Assembly: GCF_009765375.1 (NCBI RefSeq)
Contig: NZ_VTOK01000005.1
Location: forward strand, 62,001 to 126,000
Reading direction: 5' to 3'
DNA: 64,000 nt
Source of the DNA: Alteribacillus sp. YIM 98480
Lineage (GTDB): Bacteria; Bacillota; Bacilli; Bacillales; Marinococcaceae
The notes beneath the pieces are model-generated. The model saw nothing but the letters and a program-made list of their open reading frames with translations. It did not search any database and had not been told where the DNA came from. The stretch's first letter is position 1; each line of letters opens with the position of its first letter. Position numbers and translations under genes: made by a program. Below are positions 1-9,905 of the stretch, one piece after another.

Positions 1-89
1 TTTCGCTCGATTGTTTTGGCATCTGCCCTATTCCATTCATTTAGATCACTTAATTTTTTTTCAATTTCTTCGTTGTTTAACGTACTCAT
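1..89 (-). CDS. 4a-hydroxytetrahydrobiopterin dehydratase, N-terminal fragment
   Basis: Only the first 29 codons lie in the window; the gene runs off the left edge. The start is an ATG at 89, preceded on the minus strand by GGATGGTG. The N-terminus (MSTLNNEEIEKKLSDL, then NEW and a basic stretch) matches the opening helix of pterin-4a-carbinolamine dehydratases, which recycle the pterin cofactor of aromatic amino acid hydroxylases. The gene is divergent from the hydrolase at 215. The active-site histidines are outside the window, so the call rests on the N-terminal pattern alone. Confidence 0.6.
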   Translation of the reverse strand, partial: MSTLNNEEIEKKLSDLNEWNRADAKTIER

Positions 90-214
90 TTTCACCATCC
101 CAACCTAATGCTGATACATCATTTTTACCACTTTCAGCATGTTTTTAAACGTTGCAATTTTTTATTTTAGTTTGAAAAAGGGTATGACTAGAGGGAGAGA
201 AAGGAGACGAGAGA

Positions 215-1060
215 ATGACAAATAAACGACATGGCTCAGCTTACACAGAGTACGGTGTGCTAAAGGAAGTATTAATGTGCTCTCCAGAGGAAATGCGTAT
301 TAAAAAACCGATAAATGAAGTACAAAAGTCTTACGAAGATGAAAATATCGACCAAGAAAAAGCGATAAAAGAACATCAATTTTTAATAGAAACATTAAAA
401 AACCACGGGGTTACCGTTCAGCTTATTCCTGCTCTATCAAAGCTGCCAGAGCAGGTATTTACAAGAGATCTCGGCTTTGCCACAGAAAGAGGCATTATTA
501 CTGGTAAAATGGAGACAGATATTAGGGAGCCGGAAATAAAAGAATTTAAAAATTGGCTCAAGGCCCATCATTGGGACTATTTTTCAATAGATGAGGGGTC
601 TATTGAGGGCGGGGATGTGTTAATTGACGAAGATGTGATCTATGTAGGGGATAGCAGCCGTACGAGTGAACAAGCAGTAAAACGGTTAGAAGAACTGTTT
701 CCTGCGAAAAAAATTATAACGATTCCTTTTGATAAGAAATATCTTCACTTAGATTGTATTTTTAACATTCTTTCTCCAGGAACGGCACTGCTTTATCCCG
801 ACGCCCTCTCTAATGATATTGTCCGCGATATATGCATGCGTTACCGTACGATTACGGTGACAGAAGAGGAGCAATTTAGACTAGGCACAAATGTACTTTC
901 AATAGGCAATGAAACTGTGATCAGTCTTCCGGAAAATAAAAAAGTGAATGAAGATATGAAAGAGATGGGGTTTGAGGTGCTTGAAATCCCTTTTTCAGAA
1001 ATCATTAAATCCGGCGGTTCTTTTCGCTGTGTAACAATGCCGCTTATCAAAGGAAAATGA
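215..1060 (+). CDS. DDAH / arginine-deiminase-like hydrolase
   Basis: A 281-residue guanidino-group-modifying enzyme of the dimethylarginine dimethylaminohydrolase/amidinotransferase fold, resembling B. subtilis YkgA. The family hydrolyses guanidinium groups such as dimethylarginine to citrulline plus an amine, through a covalent cysteine intermediate. Visible family signatures are TRD at 83-85, EGGD at 131-134, His178 in HLDC, and the C-terminal catalytic cysteine Cys272 in GGSFRC. The length is typical. The ATG at 215 is chosen because AAAGGAG lies about 9 bp upstream. It is a single gene followed by a clear terminator. The true substrate (arginine, dimethylarginine or another guanidine) cannot be told from sequence alone. 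Confidence 0.82.
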   Translation: MTNKRHGSAYTEYGVLKEVLMCSPEEMRIKKPINEVQKSYEDENIDQEKAIKEHQFLIETLKNHGVTVQLIPALSKLPEQVFTRDLGFATERGIITGKMETDIREPEIKEFKNWLKAHHWDYFSIDEGSIEGGDVLIDEDVIYVGDSSRTSEQAVKRLEELFPAKKIITIPFDKKYLHLDCIFNILSPGTALLYPDALSNDIVRDICMRYRTITVTEEEQFRLGTNVLSIGNETVISLPENKKVNEDMKEMGFEVLEIPFSEIIKSGGSFRCVTMPLIKGK

Positions 1061-1082
1061 TAAATATTTCATGAAATAATTG

Positions 1083-1107
1083 AAGCCTGGCTCTGCCAGG
1101 TTTTTTA
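1083..1107 (+). terminator. Rho-independent terminator of the DDAH-like gene
   Basis: A perfect 6-bp stem, CCTGGC/GCCAGG, with a TCT loop is followed by six T residues. It lies 26 bp after the stop codon of the hydrolase gene. Confidence 0.85.
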
Positions 1108-1216
1108 ATATTTTTCGTCCCGAAGGCTGGATGTGGGAGAGTCAGCTAAATTTTTTCTTGTGTTCCATGATAAAAATTTTTAAACTATAGAAGAAAGAAA
1201 CGTTTTCTAATTATAT

Positions 1217-1245
1217 TTGACAGATTATAATTTTTTTTTTACAAT
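1217..1245 (+). promoter_or_regulatory. Sigma-A promoter of the propionyl-CoA/methylmalonyl-CoA operon
   Basis: TTGACA at 1217-1222 and TACAAT at 1240-1245 are separated by exactly 17 bp, which is close to the sigma-A consensus. The expected start point (about 1252) lies at the edge of the palindrome at 1254-1271. Confidence 0.8.
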
Positions 1246-1253
1246 CTAAATAC

Positions 1254-1271
1254 AGACTGACTGGTCGGTCT
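1254..1271. promoter_or_regulatory. TetR-type operator overlapping the transcription start
   Basis: AGACTGACTGGTCGGTCT is an 18-bp inverted repeat with 14 of 18 positions symmetric. It has the GACYGAC/GTCRGTC form typical of TetR-family operators. It sits directly on the predicted start point, and a TetR-family regulator is encoded two genes downstream at 2716. Autoregulation of the operon by that protein is the natural inference. Confidence 0.7.
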
Positions 1272-1285
1272 CGAGTGTTATAGTA

Positions 1286-1299
1286 TGTAATCGCTTACC
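1286..1299. promoter_or_regulatory. Candidate cre box (CcpA) in the operon leader
   Basis: TGTAATCGCTTACC matches the cre consensus TGWAANCGNTNWCA at every position except the last. It lies downstream of the promoter and operator and before the first gene, a position from which CcpA would block elongation. It predicts glucose repression of propionate use. Confidence 0.6.
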
Positions 1300-1347
1300 T
1301 TGAAAACAATAAGAAGACGAAGCAAAAACAGAGAGAAGGTGCATGTG

Positions 1348-2694
1348 ATGTTTAAGAGAATATTAATAGCCAACCGTGGTGAAATTGCTGTACGTATCAT
1401 CCGTGCCTGCCGCGAGCTTGGTATCGAAACAGTAGCTGTACATTCTGAAGCAGACCGAGAAGCCCTGCATGTTCTTATGGCTGATGAAGCATATTGTGTA
1501 GGACCTAACTCTTCTGCAGAAAGTTATTTAAAAAAAACGAATCTAATTTCGACCGCCCTTAAAACAGGGGCAGATGCAGTGCACCCGGGATATGGGTTTC
1601 TTGCAGAAAACGCTGAGTTTGCAGAAATTTGTGCTGATCACGACCTAGTATTTATTGGACCATCCCCAGAAGCAATCAGCAAAATGGGGGCAAAAGCAGT
1701 GGCTCGTGATACGATGGAAGCAGCAGGAGTGCCAATCGTTCCTGGTACGGATGGAATTATTGAAAACGAAGAAGAAGCTGTAAAAACAGCAGAAGACATC
1801 GGCTATCCGGTAATTGTAAAAGCAACAGCCGGCGGCGGCGGAAAAGGGATGAGAGTTGCTGAAGACCCAGAAGATTTGAAAAAAGCGATAAATATGGCTC
1901 AGCAAGAAGCAGCCACCGCTTTTGGGGATAGCGGTGTATATATGGAAAAATTTGTAGAAGAACCTCGTCATGTAGAAATTCAAATCATGGCAGATTCTCA
2001 CGGAAATGTTATTCATTTTGGAGAAAGAGATTGTTCCATTCAGCGAAGACACCAAAAGCTGGTGGAGGAAGCACCATCCCCTGCTCTCGATGAAGAAACA
2101 AGACAAAAAATGGGAGAAGCAGCTATTAAAGCCGCAAGAGCAGTGGATTATTGCGGAGCAGGCACGGTGGAATTTCTGCTTGATAAACATAAAAAGTTTT
2201 ACTTTATGGAGATGAATACTCGAATTCAAGTAGAGCATCCCGTAACCGAAGAAGTAACTGGTATAGATTTAATTAAAGAACAAATCCGTGCCGCTGCAGG
2301 AGAAAAATTATCAGTTGAACAAGAGAACATTCAAATTGACGGCTGGGCCATTGAATGCAGAATAAATGCAGAAAATCCTGCCAAAAACTTTATGCCGTCT
2401 CCAGGGAAAATTGATATGTATCTTCCGCCAGGCGGTTTGGGTGTACGCATAGACAGCGCTGTCTATCCGGGATATTCTATTACGCCGTTCTATGATTCGA
2501 TGGTTGCTAAACTAATTGTGAGAGGAAAAACAAGAGATGAAGCGATTTCCCGGATGAAAAGAGCGTTATCAGAATTTGTGGTAGAAGGCGTGGATACAAC
2601 GATTCCGTTCCATTTAAAATTAATGGATCATCCTTCTTTCAAAGAAGGAGATTTTAACACGAAATTTCTTGAGCAGCACCAAATTATGGATTAA
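1348..2694 (+). CDS. accC: Biotin carboxylase subunit of an acyl-CoA carboxylase
   Basis: This 448-residue AccC-type subunit carries out ATP-dependent carboxylation of biotin on the carrier protein encoded at 3393. The N-terminal biotin carboxylase domain opens [16 protein letters not shown]. The ATP-grasp glycine loop (GGGGKGMR), [21 protein letters not shown] and the [13 protein letters not shown] active-site block are all present. It lacks a fused biotinyl domain, so it needs a separate BCCP. An in-frame TTG lies further upstream at 1300, but the ATG at 1348 is preferred because GAGAAGGT is correctly spaced and the extra residues do not fit the family. It is the first gene of the operon and probably works with the carboxyltransferase at 4016 on propionyl-CoA. 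A separate housekeeping accC probably exists elsewhere. Confidence 0.9.
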   Translation: MFKRILIANRGEIAVRIIRACRELGIETVAVHSEADREALHVLMADEAYCVGPNSSAESYLKKTNLISTALKTGADAVHPGYGFLAENAEFAEICADHDLVFIGPSPEAISKMGAKAVARDTMEAAGVPIVPGTDGIIENEEEAVKTAEDIGYPVIVKATAGGGGKGMRVAEDPEDLKKAINMAQQEAATAFGDSGVYMEKFVEEPRHVEIQIMADSHGNVIHFGERDCSIQRRHQKLVEEAPSPALDEETRQKMGEAAIKAARAVDYCGAGTVEFLLDKHKKFYFMEMNTRIQVEHPVTEEVTGIDLIKEQIRAAAGEKLSVEQENIQIDGWAIECRINAENPAKNFMPSPGKIDMYLPPGGLGVRIDSAVYPGYSITPFYDSMVAKLIVRGKTRDEAISRMKRALSEFVVEGVDTTIPFHLKLMDHPSFKEGDFNTKFLEQHQIMD

Positions 2695-2715
2695 GACCGA
2701 AAGCAGGTGATAAGA

Positions 2716-3351
2716 ATGCCGGCGAAATCCACGAAACAAAGGATTACAGAGGCTGCTCTTCAACTTTTTGAAGAAAATGGCTTTCATGCGGTAACCGTGG
2801 ATAAAATAGTAAAAGAAAGCAATACATCTAAAGGCGGGTTTTATCACAATTTTAAATCGAAAGATGAGCTTCTTTACACCATCCATGACTCGTTTATTAC
2901 ATATGTCATTGATAAAGCAGCAGAAGCTCATGCCAGCTATCATACACCGGCGGAAAAACTTTATGAAACCGTGCGTTCTTTCGTGAAAATGTTTGAAGTA
3001 TACCGGGCTCACGTCACTGTTTTTTATCAAGAAAGTTTGTATTTATCACCAGACTATTTTGATAGTATTAAAAAAAAGCGTGACATCTACAAAGATATGA
3101 TGTTTTCTGTTGTAAAAGAAGGCAAAGAACGAGGAGAATTCAGAGACGAACTGCCTGTCCCGATCACATCGATGGCCATCTTCGGTATGATTAACTGGAC
3201 GTACAAATGGTACAAAGCCGACGGACAATATTCGGTAAAAGAAATAGCAGACATTTATGCAGATTTGATCATGCAGTCGCTTCTAACCGAACAAGCAAGA
3301 AAAGAACCTGCTTATCAACGTTTCTTTTTACGAACTAATCGTGTAATGTAA
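2716..3351 (+). CDS. TetR-family regulator inside the propionyl-CoA carboxylase operon
   Basis: A 211-residue TetR-type repressor. The N-terminal helix-turn-helix (about residues 9-55) contains TVDKIVKESNTSKGGFYHNF, the classical recognition helix followed by YHNFKSKDEL. The C-terminal half is the variable ligand-binding domain. The ATG at 2716 has CAGGTG upstream; a GTG at 2707 is in frame but lacks a site. The gene is placed unusually between accC and accB, so repressor and enzymes are co-transcribed. The palindrome at 1254-1271 is the likely operator, and an acyl-CoA such as propionyl- or methylmalonyl-CoA is a reasonable but unproven inducer. Confidence 0.88.
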   Translation: MPAKSTKQRITEAALQLFEENGFHAVTVDKIVKESNTSKGGFYHNFKSKDELLYTIHDSFITYVIDKAAEAHASYHTPAEKLYETVRSFVKMFEVYRAHVTVFYQESLYLSPDYFDSIKKKRDIYKDMMFSVVKEGKERGEFRDELPVPITSMAIFGMINWTYKWYKADGQYSVKEIADIYADLIMQSLLTEQARKEPAYQRFFLRTNRVM

Positions 3352-3392
3352 TTATTTTATTTTTAATCCTCAATAAGGGAGTGTAGGAAAAC

Positions 3393-3905
3393 ATGTATAA
3401 AGTTAACGAAATTAAAGAATTGATTCGGGCACTAGACAAATCCAGCATAGGAGAGCTTGAAATCCGCGGAGAGAACAAAGAAAAGATTACAATCAGAAAA
3501 GAAGGAGCGGTGCAGACAGCAGCTGTTGAAACTATTCAAACACCACAACCGCAAGCAGTTCCTAGTGTTCCACAGCCGGAAGCACCAGCACCAGCTGCAC
3601 CTAAAGAAGAATCACAAGCAAAAGCGCCAGAACAAACAGAAACACCAGCAGCTAAAGATGATTCTCTAGAAGAAATAACTTCTCCAATGGTCGGTACCTT
3701 CTACCGTTCTCCATCTCCAGATGCTGATCCGTACGTAAAAGAAGGAGACAAAGTAGGCGAAGAATCAGTTGTGTGCATAGTAGAAGCAATGAAATTGATG
3801 AATGAACTTGAAGCAGAAATTTCTGGAGAAATTGTAGAAATTCTCGTTGAAAATGGGGAGCTTGTTGAATACGGCCAGCCGCTGTTCCTAGTAAAAACAG
3901 CTTAA
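3393..3905 (+). CDS. accB: Biotin carboxyl carrier protein
   Basis: A 170-residue BCCP of the AccB type. The N-terminal helical segment ([15 protein letters not shown]) is followed by a flexible Pro/Ala/Gln/Glu-rich linker (about residues 48-90). The C-terminal biotinyl domain starts at about residue 95 and carries the biotinylation motif EAMKLMNE with Lys134 as acceptor. It shuttles carboxybiotin between the biotin carboxylase at 1348 and the carboxyltransferase at 4016. AGGGAGTG lies upstream of the ATG. A hairpin with a T-run follows it inside the operon. Confidence 0.9.
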   Translation: MYKVNEIKELIRALDKSSIGELEIRGENKEKITIRKEGAVQTAAVETIQTPQPQAVPSVPQPEAPAPAAPKEESQAKAPEQTETPAAKDDSLEEITSPMVGTFYRSPSPDADPYVKEGDKVGEESVVCIVEAMKLMNELEAEISGEIVEILVENGELVEYGQPLFLVKTA

Positions 3906-3919
3906 CTATACACATGTCA

Positions 3920-3949
3920 GGGGCATCTTTTTAAAAGATACCCCTTTTA
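3920..3949 (+). terminator. Intra-operon terminator or attenuator after accB
   Basis: The hairpin GGGGcATCTTtttaaAAGATaCCCC is followed by TTTTAT. It lies between accB and pccB and may lower read-through or mark the end of a short transcript. Confidence 0.6.
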
Positions 3950-3960
3950 TGCCAAAAACG

Positions 3961-3976
3961 TTGAAAGCGTTTCAAT
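3961..3976. promoter_or_regulatory. Candidate cre box upstream of pccB
   Basis: TTGAAAGCGTTTCAAT fits WTGNAANCGNWNNCAW with one mismatch and is itself close to palindromic. It lies 40 bp before the pccB start and just after the intra-operon hairpin. No convincing promoter was found next to it. Confidence 0.45.
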
Positions 3977-4015
3977 ACAAAAGTGACAAGTACATAGAAA
4001 GGGAGGCTGTTTTCA

Positions 4016-5569
4016 ATGAGTGATATGTTTGACCGGATTGATGAAATGGAACGAAAAAAAGAAAAAGTCAAACTAGGCGGCGGGGAAGACCGAATTGATG
4101 CACAGCATGACCGGGGAAAGCTGACCGCACGAGAGAGAATTGATCTTCTAGTAGACGAAGGAAGCTTTGTCGAACTAAATCCGTTTATCGAAAACCGCGG
4201 GATGGATTATGGAAAAGCGGAAGCACCAGGAGAAGGTGTAGTTACTGGATATGCGAAAGTATATGGAAAATTAATCTTTCTGTTTGCGCAGGACTTTACC
4301 GTATACGGCGGGGCGCTAGGAGAAATGCACGCCTTAAAAATTGCAAAAATGATGGATCTTGCTGCAGAAAATGGAGCGCCGATTATCGGGTTAAATGATT
4401 CTGGCGGGGCTCGTATTCAAGAAGGTGTCCTGTCTTTAGACGGTTACGGCCATGTTTTTTACCGCAATTCTATCTACTCAGGCGTCGTTCCGCAAATCTC
4501 TGTTATTATGGGACCGTGCGCAGGAGGAGCTGTCTATTCACCGGCGATTACGGACTTTGTCTTTATGGTAGAAAAAACAAGCCAAATGTTTATAACCGGC
4601 CCAAAAGTAATTGAGAGTGTAACGGGGGCAAAAATTAACTCTGAAGATTTAGGAGGGGCTAAGGTACATTCGAGTAAAAGCGGGAATGCTCATTTCACCG
4701 CTTCCACAGAAGAAGAAGTGCTGCAGGACGTACGCCGGCTGATTCAATATCTTCCTTCTAATCATCAAGAAAAAGCACCGGCTCAACCGCCTAAACAAGC
4801 AGTGGATCTAGAAGAACGAGTGGAAGAACTGCTCGATATCGTACCGGTGGACAGCACAAAAGTATATGACGTAAGAAAAGTAATTAAGCTGCTCTTAGAT
4901 GACGAGTATTTTATGGAAGTACAGCCCGGATTTGCTAAAAATATTGTTGTAGGTTTTGGAAGAATAAATGGAGAAACTGTCGGAATTGTTGCCAATAATC
5001 CAAAAATGATGGCGGGCGGCCTTGATATCGATTCCTCTGATAAGTGTTCGCGTTTTATCCGCTTCTGTGATTGTTTTAATATTCCGCTTATTACTTTTGA
5101 AGACGTCAGCGGATTTATTCCAGGTGTTCAACAGGAACACGGCGGCATTATCCGTCACGGGGCAAAAATTTTATACGCCTATTCCGAAGCAACAGTTCCC
5201 AAAATTACGGTGATTTTAAGAAAAGCCTTTGGCGGGGCTTATGTGGCACTAAACAGCAAAGCAATTGGAGCAGACATGGTATTTGCCTGGCCTAACGCTG
5301 AAATAGCTGTTATGGGGCCGGAAGGGGCTGCCAATATTATTTTTGCCAAAGAAATAAAAGAAAGTCCTGATCCTGAAAAAACGCGTCAAGATAAAATCCA
5401 GGAATACCGTGAAAGATTTGCCAATCCGTATATTGCAGCCGGCAATGGCATGGTAGATGATGTAATCGACCCGCGCGATACGAGAAAATCGCTTGCCAGC
5501 GCGCTTGAAATGCTGCAAAACAAAAAGAAACAAAATCCGCAGAAAAAACACGGAAATATTCCTTTGTAA
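4016..5569 (+). CDS. pccB: Propionyl-CoA carboxylase, carboxyltransferase (beta) subunit
   Basis: A 517-residue acyl-CoA carboxyltransferase with two crotonase-like halves, of normal length for PccB/MmdA. It transfers CO2 from carboxybiotin to propionyl-CoA to give (S)-methylmalonyl-CoA. Seen are LTARERIDLLVDEGSF near the N-terminus, the acyl-CoA loop LNDSGGARIQEG, GPCAGGAVYSPA, and the second-half motifs PGVQQEHGGIIRHGAK, FGGAYVALNSK and MGPEGAANI. GGGAGG precedes the ATG. The immediately following mutase genes point to propionyl-CoA rather than acetyl-CoA as substrate. A sodium-pump decarboxylase beta chain is the main alternative, but no membrane partner is nearby. Confidence 0.9.
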   Translation: MSDMFDRIDEMERKKEKVKLGGGEDRIDAQHDRGKLTARERIDLLVDEGSFVELNPFIENRGMDYGKAEAPGEGVVTGYAKVYGKLIFLFAQDFTVYGGALGEMHALKIAKMMDLAAENGAPIIGLNDSGGARIQEGVLSLDGYGHVFYRNSIYSGVVPQISVIMGPCAGGAVYSPAITDFVFMVEKTSQMFITGPKVIESVTGAKINSEDLGGAKVHSSKSGNAHFTASTEEEVLQDVRRLIQYLPSNHQEKAPAQPPKQAVDLEERVEELLDIVPVDSTKVYDVRKVIKLLLDDEYFMEVQPGFAKNIVVGFGRINGETVGIVANNPKMMAGGLDIDSSDKCSRFIRFCDCFNIPLITFEDVSGFIPGVQQEHGGIIRHGAKILYAYSEATVPKITVILRKAFGGAYVALNSKAIGADMVFAWPNAEIAVMGPEGAANIIFAKEIKESPDPEKTRQDKIQEYRERFANPYIAAGNGMVDDVIDPRDTRKSLASALEMLQNKKKQNPQKKHGNIPL

Positions 5570-5587
5570 AAAGAGGGGGAAACAAGC

Positions 5588-7693
5588 ATGGATGAAACAC
5601 TCCGCTCGGTGTTGAGAAATATTTGTGATTTTCCAGTTCCTGACGAAAAAGCCTGGTACGAAGCAGCACAAGCTTCCTTAAAAGGAAAATCAGTAGAAAA
5701 GCTCCTCTATACGAAAACAGATGAAGGAATTACATTAAAACCGCTTTATAGAGAAGAAGATAGAGAGAATCTCCCTTATGCTGACACGCTGCCTGGTCAG
5801 CCGCCTCACATAAGAGGTATCCATGCAGCTTCTGAAGGCTCCCTACCATGGGAAGTTGCCCAAGCCGTGTGGGAACGTACACCTGAAGCGGCCAGCCAGG
5901 AAATAAAAGAAGGACTGCAAAAAGGACAGCATGCAGTGAATTTGGGCTGGAATGCAGGGGTAAAAGAAGGAAGAGAGATGGAGGGCGATGAGATAAGTGA
6001 TACAGGCATCCTTGTTTCAGATGCAGAGGATATGCTTACGCTTTTCCAAAGTGTTGATTTAGAAAACACGCCCATTTATTTTGAAACAGGTGCCGATCCG
6101 CTTCCGCTTTTTTCCCTATGGGCTGCTGCGCTTCAGAAAGCTGGCGTTTCTTCCCCGGCTTCAGGCAGCGCTGCATCCGATCCGCTTGGCAGCTGGGTAA
6201 AGGCAGGGAAGCTTCCGGCACCGCTAAGTACATGCTATGATCACGCAGCAGAAATTATAAAATGGTGTGAAAACAGGAGCATCCACGTAAAAACAGTGCT
6301 TATTTCAAGTGAACCATACCATAACAGCGGAGCTAGTGCCGTTGAGGAGCTTGCTTATACAATGGCTGCTGCTGTTTCATATATAAAAGCACTTAATGAT
6401 AGAGGTATTTCACCGGAAAAGAGTGTATCCTATTTCCAATTTCGTTTTCCAGCTGGTTCAAACTTTTTTATGGAGATCGCTAAGTTTCGAGCAGCCCGTG
6501 GCCTTTGGTCTAATATTCAAAGTGCATTTGGAATCGGTGAAGAAAAACGAAGCATGTCTCTGCAAGGGACCACCTCTAAAAGAACAAAGACCGTAAATGA
6601 TCCTTATGTCAACATGCTCCGTGCGACAACCGAAGCGTTTTCGGCAGTGGCCGGAGGAGCTGACTGTTTAGAAGTAACCCCATTTGATGCGGCTTTTCAG
6701 CGTCCGTCTTCTTTTGCCAAACGAATTGCCCGCAACACCCAGATTATTATACAAGAGGAGGCCTATCTTGGACGCATAATGGACCCTGCAGGCGGTTCGT
6801 ACTATGTAGAGAAATTAACCCATGAACTAGCAGAAAAAGCTTGGTCTTTGTTTCAAGAGATCGAAGCAAGCGGGGGCTTAGCACAAAGCCTGCTAGATGG
6901 AAAAGTACAAGAACGTGTCGCTAAAGGACGCAAGCAAAAAGAAGAACAAGTACAGAAACAGCGTAAAGTATATGTTGGCGTTAACAAATACCCGGATATC
7001 AATGAAAAAGCTGTATCGGTAAAGCCTGAAGATGACGAAAAACAAGTATCATCCTTTTTAGAAAACAATCAATCTAAAAAAAGAAACAGAGCTGGGTTAG
7101 AATGGAAGAAAGGAGAAAAAAGCATCCTAGAAGAAGCGATAGACGCTGCCGCAAAGGGCGCTTTGATCTCTGAGCTGGCTCAACATTACAGCAGCCAAAA
7201 CAGTTTTATTACACCTTTGCCGCCTGTACGAGAAGCAGAAACATTTGAAAACCTTCGTCAATCAGCTGCAACTTATGAAAAAAAAACGAACAAACCTCTG
7301 TCCGCTTTACTGGTTACATTAGGTCCGTTTGCTGACCATAAAGCACGAGCAGACTTTTCAACAGGGTTTTTGCAAACGGGCGGTTTCCATGTAAAACAGA
7401 CAGAAGGAACAGAGGATGCCGAACAAGCGAGCGCGGCTGCTATATCAAGAGAGGAATCCATTGTTGTTTTATGCGGGCAGGACGGAGCATATGAAGCACT
7501 CGCTGCTGGGATTATTGAATCGATAAAAGAGAAAACACCGGAAAAAATAGTGCTATTAGCTGGGAAATTATCAGAAGATCAAGAAAATATTCTTTCTGAT
7601 AAAGGATTGGACGGCACGATTCATCGTCATTCCAACGTCTATAAAACATTAAGCTGGCTGCAGCAGCGTGCGAAAGGAGCGTCTGTTCAATGA
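5588..7693 (+). CDS. mutA: Methylmalonyl-CoA mutase, small (non-catalytic) subunit
   Basis: A 701-residue MutA subunit that pairs with MutB. The TIM-barrel half is recognisable ([26 protein letters not shown], then [28 protein letters not shown]). The C-terminal cobalamin-like domain is degenerate: at the position of the DxHxxG B12 ligand motif it reads ADHKARADF, so it should not bind cobalamin. That is normal for the small subunit. GAGGGGGAA precedes the ATG. The gene overlaps the next one by four bases (ATGA), indicating translational coupling and 1:1 synthesis. Confidence 0.9.
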   Translation: MDETLRSVLRNICDFPVPDEKAWYEAAQASLKGKSVEKLLYTKTDEGITLKPLYREEDRENLPYADTLPGQPPHIRGIHAASEGSLPWEVAQAVWERTPEAASQEIKEGLQKGQHAVNLGWNAGVKEGREMEGDEISDTGILVSDAEDMLTLFQSVDLENTPIYFETGADPLPLFSLWAAALQKAGVSSPASGSAASDPLGSWVKAGKLPAPLSTCYDHAAEIIKWCENRSIHVKTVLISSEPYHNSGASAVEELAYTMAAAVSYIKALNDRGISPEKSVSYFQFRFPAGSNFFMEIAKFRAARGLWSNIQSAFGIGEEKRSMSLQGTTSKRTKTVNDPYVNMLRATTEAFSAVAGGADCLEVTPFDAAFQRPSSFAKRIARNTQIIIQEEAYLGRIMDPAGGSYYVEKLTHELAEKAWSLFQEIEASGGLAQSLLDGKVQERVAKGRKQKEEQVQKQRKVYVGVNKYPDINEKAVSVKPEDDEKQVSSFLENNQSKKRNRAGLEWKKGEKSILEEAIDAAAKGALISELAQHYSSQNSFITPLPPVREAETFENLRQSAATYEKKTNKPLSALLVTLGPFADHKARADFSTGFLQTGGFHVKQTEGTEDAEQASAAAISREESIVVLCGQDGAYEALAAGIIESIKEKTPEKIVLLAGKLSEDQENILSDKGLDGTIHRHSNVYKTLSWLQQRAKGASVQ

Positions 7694-9873
7694 CAACTCC
7701 GGATTTTACAAAAATAGATTACAACGACGTGCTTGCTTCTCATGATTTTTCAAAATGGGAGGAAGAAGCACGAGCAAAAACGGGAAAAAATGCCGAAGAC
7801 CTGGCTTCTCCAACCGTAGAAAATATAGCGTTGAAGCCGCTTTATACAAAAAAGGACACAAAAGACCTCCCGCATACAAACTATGTCTCTGGCATTGCGC
7901 CCTTTTTACGAGGACCTTATCCTGCCATGTATAAAACAAGGCCTTGGACAGTGCGGCAGTATGCAGGTTACTCAACTGCAGAAGAATCTAACGCATTTTA
8001 CCGCCGTAATCTAGCCGCCGGTCAAAAAGGGCTCTCTATCGCTTTTGACCTTGCAACGCACCGCGGGTATGATTCAGATCATCCCCGTGTTGTCGGAGAT
8101 GTCGGGAAGGCCGGCGTTGCTGTCGATTCTATTCTTGATATGAAAGTGCTGTTTGACGGTATTCCGCTCGATCAAATGTCTGTATCCATGACGATGAACG
8201 GTGCCGTATTGCCGGTGATGGCATTTTATATTGTTGCAGCAGAAGAGCAAGGAGTAAAACAAGAACAGCTGACCGGCACGATTCAAAATGATATTCTAAA
8301 AGAATACATGGTTCGGAATACGTATATTTACCCGCCGGAAATGTCGATGCGCATTATAGCTGACATTTTTGCTTATACGTCAGAAAACATGCCGAAATTT
8401 AACAGCATTTCGATTTCTGGTTATCATATGCAAGAAGCTGGGGCTACTGCTGACCTTGAGCTTGGCTATACGCTTGCAGATGGATTGGAATACGTTCGCA
8501 CAGGTTTGAAGGCAGGCCTTGACATTGATCAGTTTGCGCCTAGACTTTCGTTTTTCTGGGCAATTGGAATGAATCACTTTATGGAAATAGCGAAAATGCG
8601 GGCAGCCAGGCTGCTGTGGGCCCGCTTAATGAAACCTTTTAACCCGAAAAATGCAAAGTCGATGGCCCTGCGTACACACTCTCAAACCTCGGGCTGGAGT
8701 TTAACGGAGCAAGATCCATATAATAACGTTATAAGAACGTGTCTCGAGGCAATGGCTGCAGCTATGGGGCATACCCAATCGCTTCATACCAATGCACTTG
8801 ATGAAGCAATTGCTCTGCCTACCGATTTTTCAGCGAGGATTGCAAGAAACACCCAGCTTTACCTTCAGGAAGAAACAGGGATTACAAACGTAGTAGACCC
8901 ATGGGGCGGCTCATATTACGTGGAAACGTTGACGGCAGAGCTTGTAAAAAAAGCCTGGGAGCATATTGAAGAAATTGATGAAGCTGGCGGTATGACAAAA
9001 GCGATCGAAACGGGTCTTCCTAAAATGAGAATCGAAGAAGCAGCTGCCCGCCGCCAGGCTCATATTGACTCTGGCAGGGAAACGGTTGTTGGTATTAATA
9101 AATATCGATTAGAAAAAGAAGACCCGCTTGATATTTTAGATATTGATAATTCAGCTGTACGCCAATCGCAAATGGAACGTTTGAAGAAGCTGCGTGCTGA
9201 ACGGAATGAAGAAAAAGTAAAAGAAACGTTACACGCACTGACGAAAGCCGCAGAAGATGGCAAAGAAAATTTATTAAAACTGGCTGTAGATGCTGCCAGA
9301 GCAAGAGCAAGCCTTGGAGAAATTTCAGATGCGATTGAAAAAGTATCTGGAAGACATCAGGCTGTGACACGCTCGATCAGCGGAGTGTACAGTGCGGAAT
9401 TTGGAGAGGAAGAATTAATGGACGATGTAAGACAGTTAACCGATGAATTCGCCGAAGCAGAAGGCAGACGACCACGTATTATGATCGCTAAAATGGGTCA
9501 GGACGGTCATGACCGCGGCGCGAAAGTGATTTCAACTGCTTTTGCTGATCTTGGCTTTGACGTAGACATCGGTCCGCTTTTCCAAACGCCGGAAGAAGCT
9601 GCAATCCAAGCGGTCGAAAATGATGTTCATATTCTCGGGATGAGTTCGCTAGCAGCCGGACATAAAACATTGCTTCCTCAAGTTGTAGAAGAGTTGAAAA
9701 AGCTGGGAAGAGAAGATATTGTCGTCGTTATTGGCGGTGTGATTCCGGCGCAGGACTATGAAGAATTAAAAGAAAAAGGAGCAGCTGCCATTTTTGGGCC
9801 GGGTACGGTAATTCCCACCGCAGCCAAACAAGTAATGGAAGAAGTAAATAAACGTTTAGAAGAAGAGGAATAA
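7690..9873 (+). CDS. mutB: Methylmalonyl-CoA mutase, large catalytic subunit
   Basis: A 727-residue adenosylcobalamin-dependent mutase that interconverts (R)-methylmalonyl-CoA and succinyl-CoA, feeding propionate carbon into the TCA cycle. The catalytic barrel carries [18 protein letters not shown], the acyl-CoA binding region, and [19 protein letters not shown]. The C-terminal B12 domain (from about residue 595) has the intact GQDGHDRG motif with His607 as the lower cobalt ligand, then GMSSLAAGH and VVIGGVIP. All expected catalytic parts are present. It overlaps mutA by 4 bp. No methylmalonyl-CoA epimerase gene is found in the window. Confidence 0.95.
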   Translation: MTTPDFTKIDYNDVLASHDFSKWEEEARAKTGKNAEDLASPTVENIALKPLYTKKDTKDLPHTNYVSGIAPFLRGPYPAMYKTRPWTVRQYAGYSTAEESNAFYRRNLAAGQKGLSIAFDLATHRGYDSDHPRVVGDVGKAGVAVDSILDMKVLFDGIPLDQMSVSMTMNGAVLPVMAFYIVAAEEQGVKQEQLTGTIQNDILKEYMVRNTYIYPPEMSMRIIADIFAYTSENMPKFNSISISGYHMQEAGATADLELGYTLADGLEYVRTGLKAGLDIDQFAPRLSFFWAIGMNHFMEIAKMRAARLLWARLMKPFNPKNAKSMALRTHSQTSGWSLTEQDPYNNVIRTCLEAMAAAMGHTQSLHTNALDEAIALPTDFSARIARNTQLYLQEETGITNVVDPWGGSYYVETLTAELVKKAWEHIEEIDEAGGMTKAIETGLPKMRIEEAAARRQAHIDSGRETVVGINKYRLEKEDPLDILDIDNSAVRQSQMERLKKLRAERNEEKVKETLHALTKAAEDGKENLLKLAVDAARARASLGEISDAIEKVSGRHQAVTRSISGVYSAEFGEEELMDDVRQLTDEFAEAEGRRPRIMIAKMGQDGHDRGAKVISTAFADLGFDVDIGPLFQTPEEAAIQAVENDVHILGMSSLAAGHKTLLPQVVEELKKLGREDIVVVIGGVIPAQDYEELKEKGAAAIFGPGTVIPTAAKQVMEEVNKRLEEEE

Positions 9874-9905
9874 ATGGAAAGGGCCAGTGGGAAAGGAGGG
9901 CCCGT

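Noticed and set aside
1645-2238. 197-codon minus-strand frame inside accC
   Set aside because: Antisense shadow of a strongly conserved gene; the product is Phe/Cys/His-rich as expected of an artefact.
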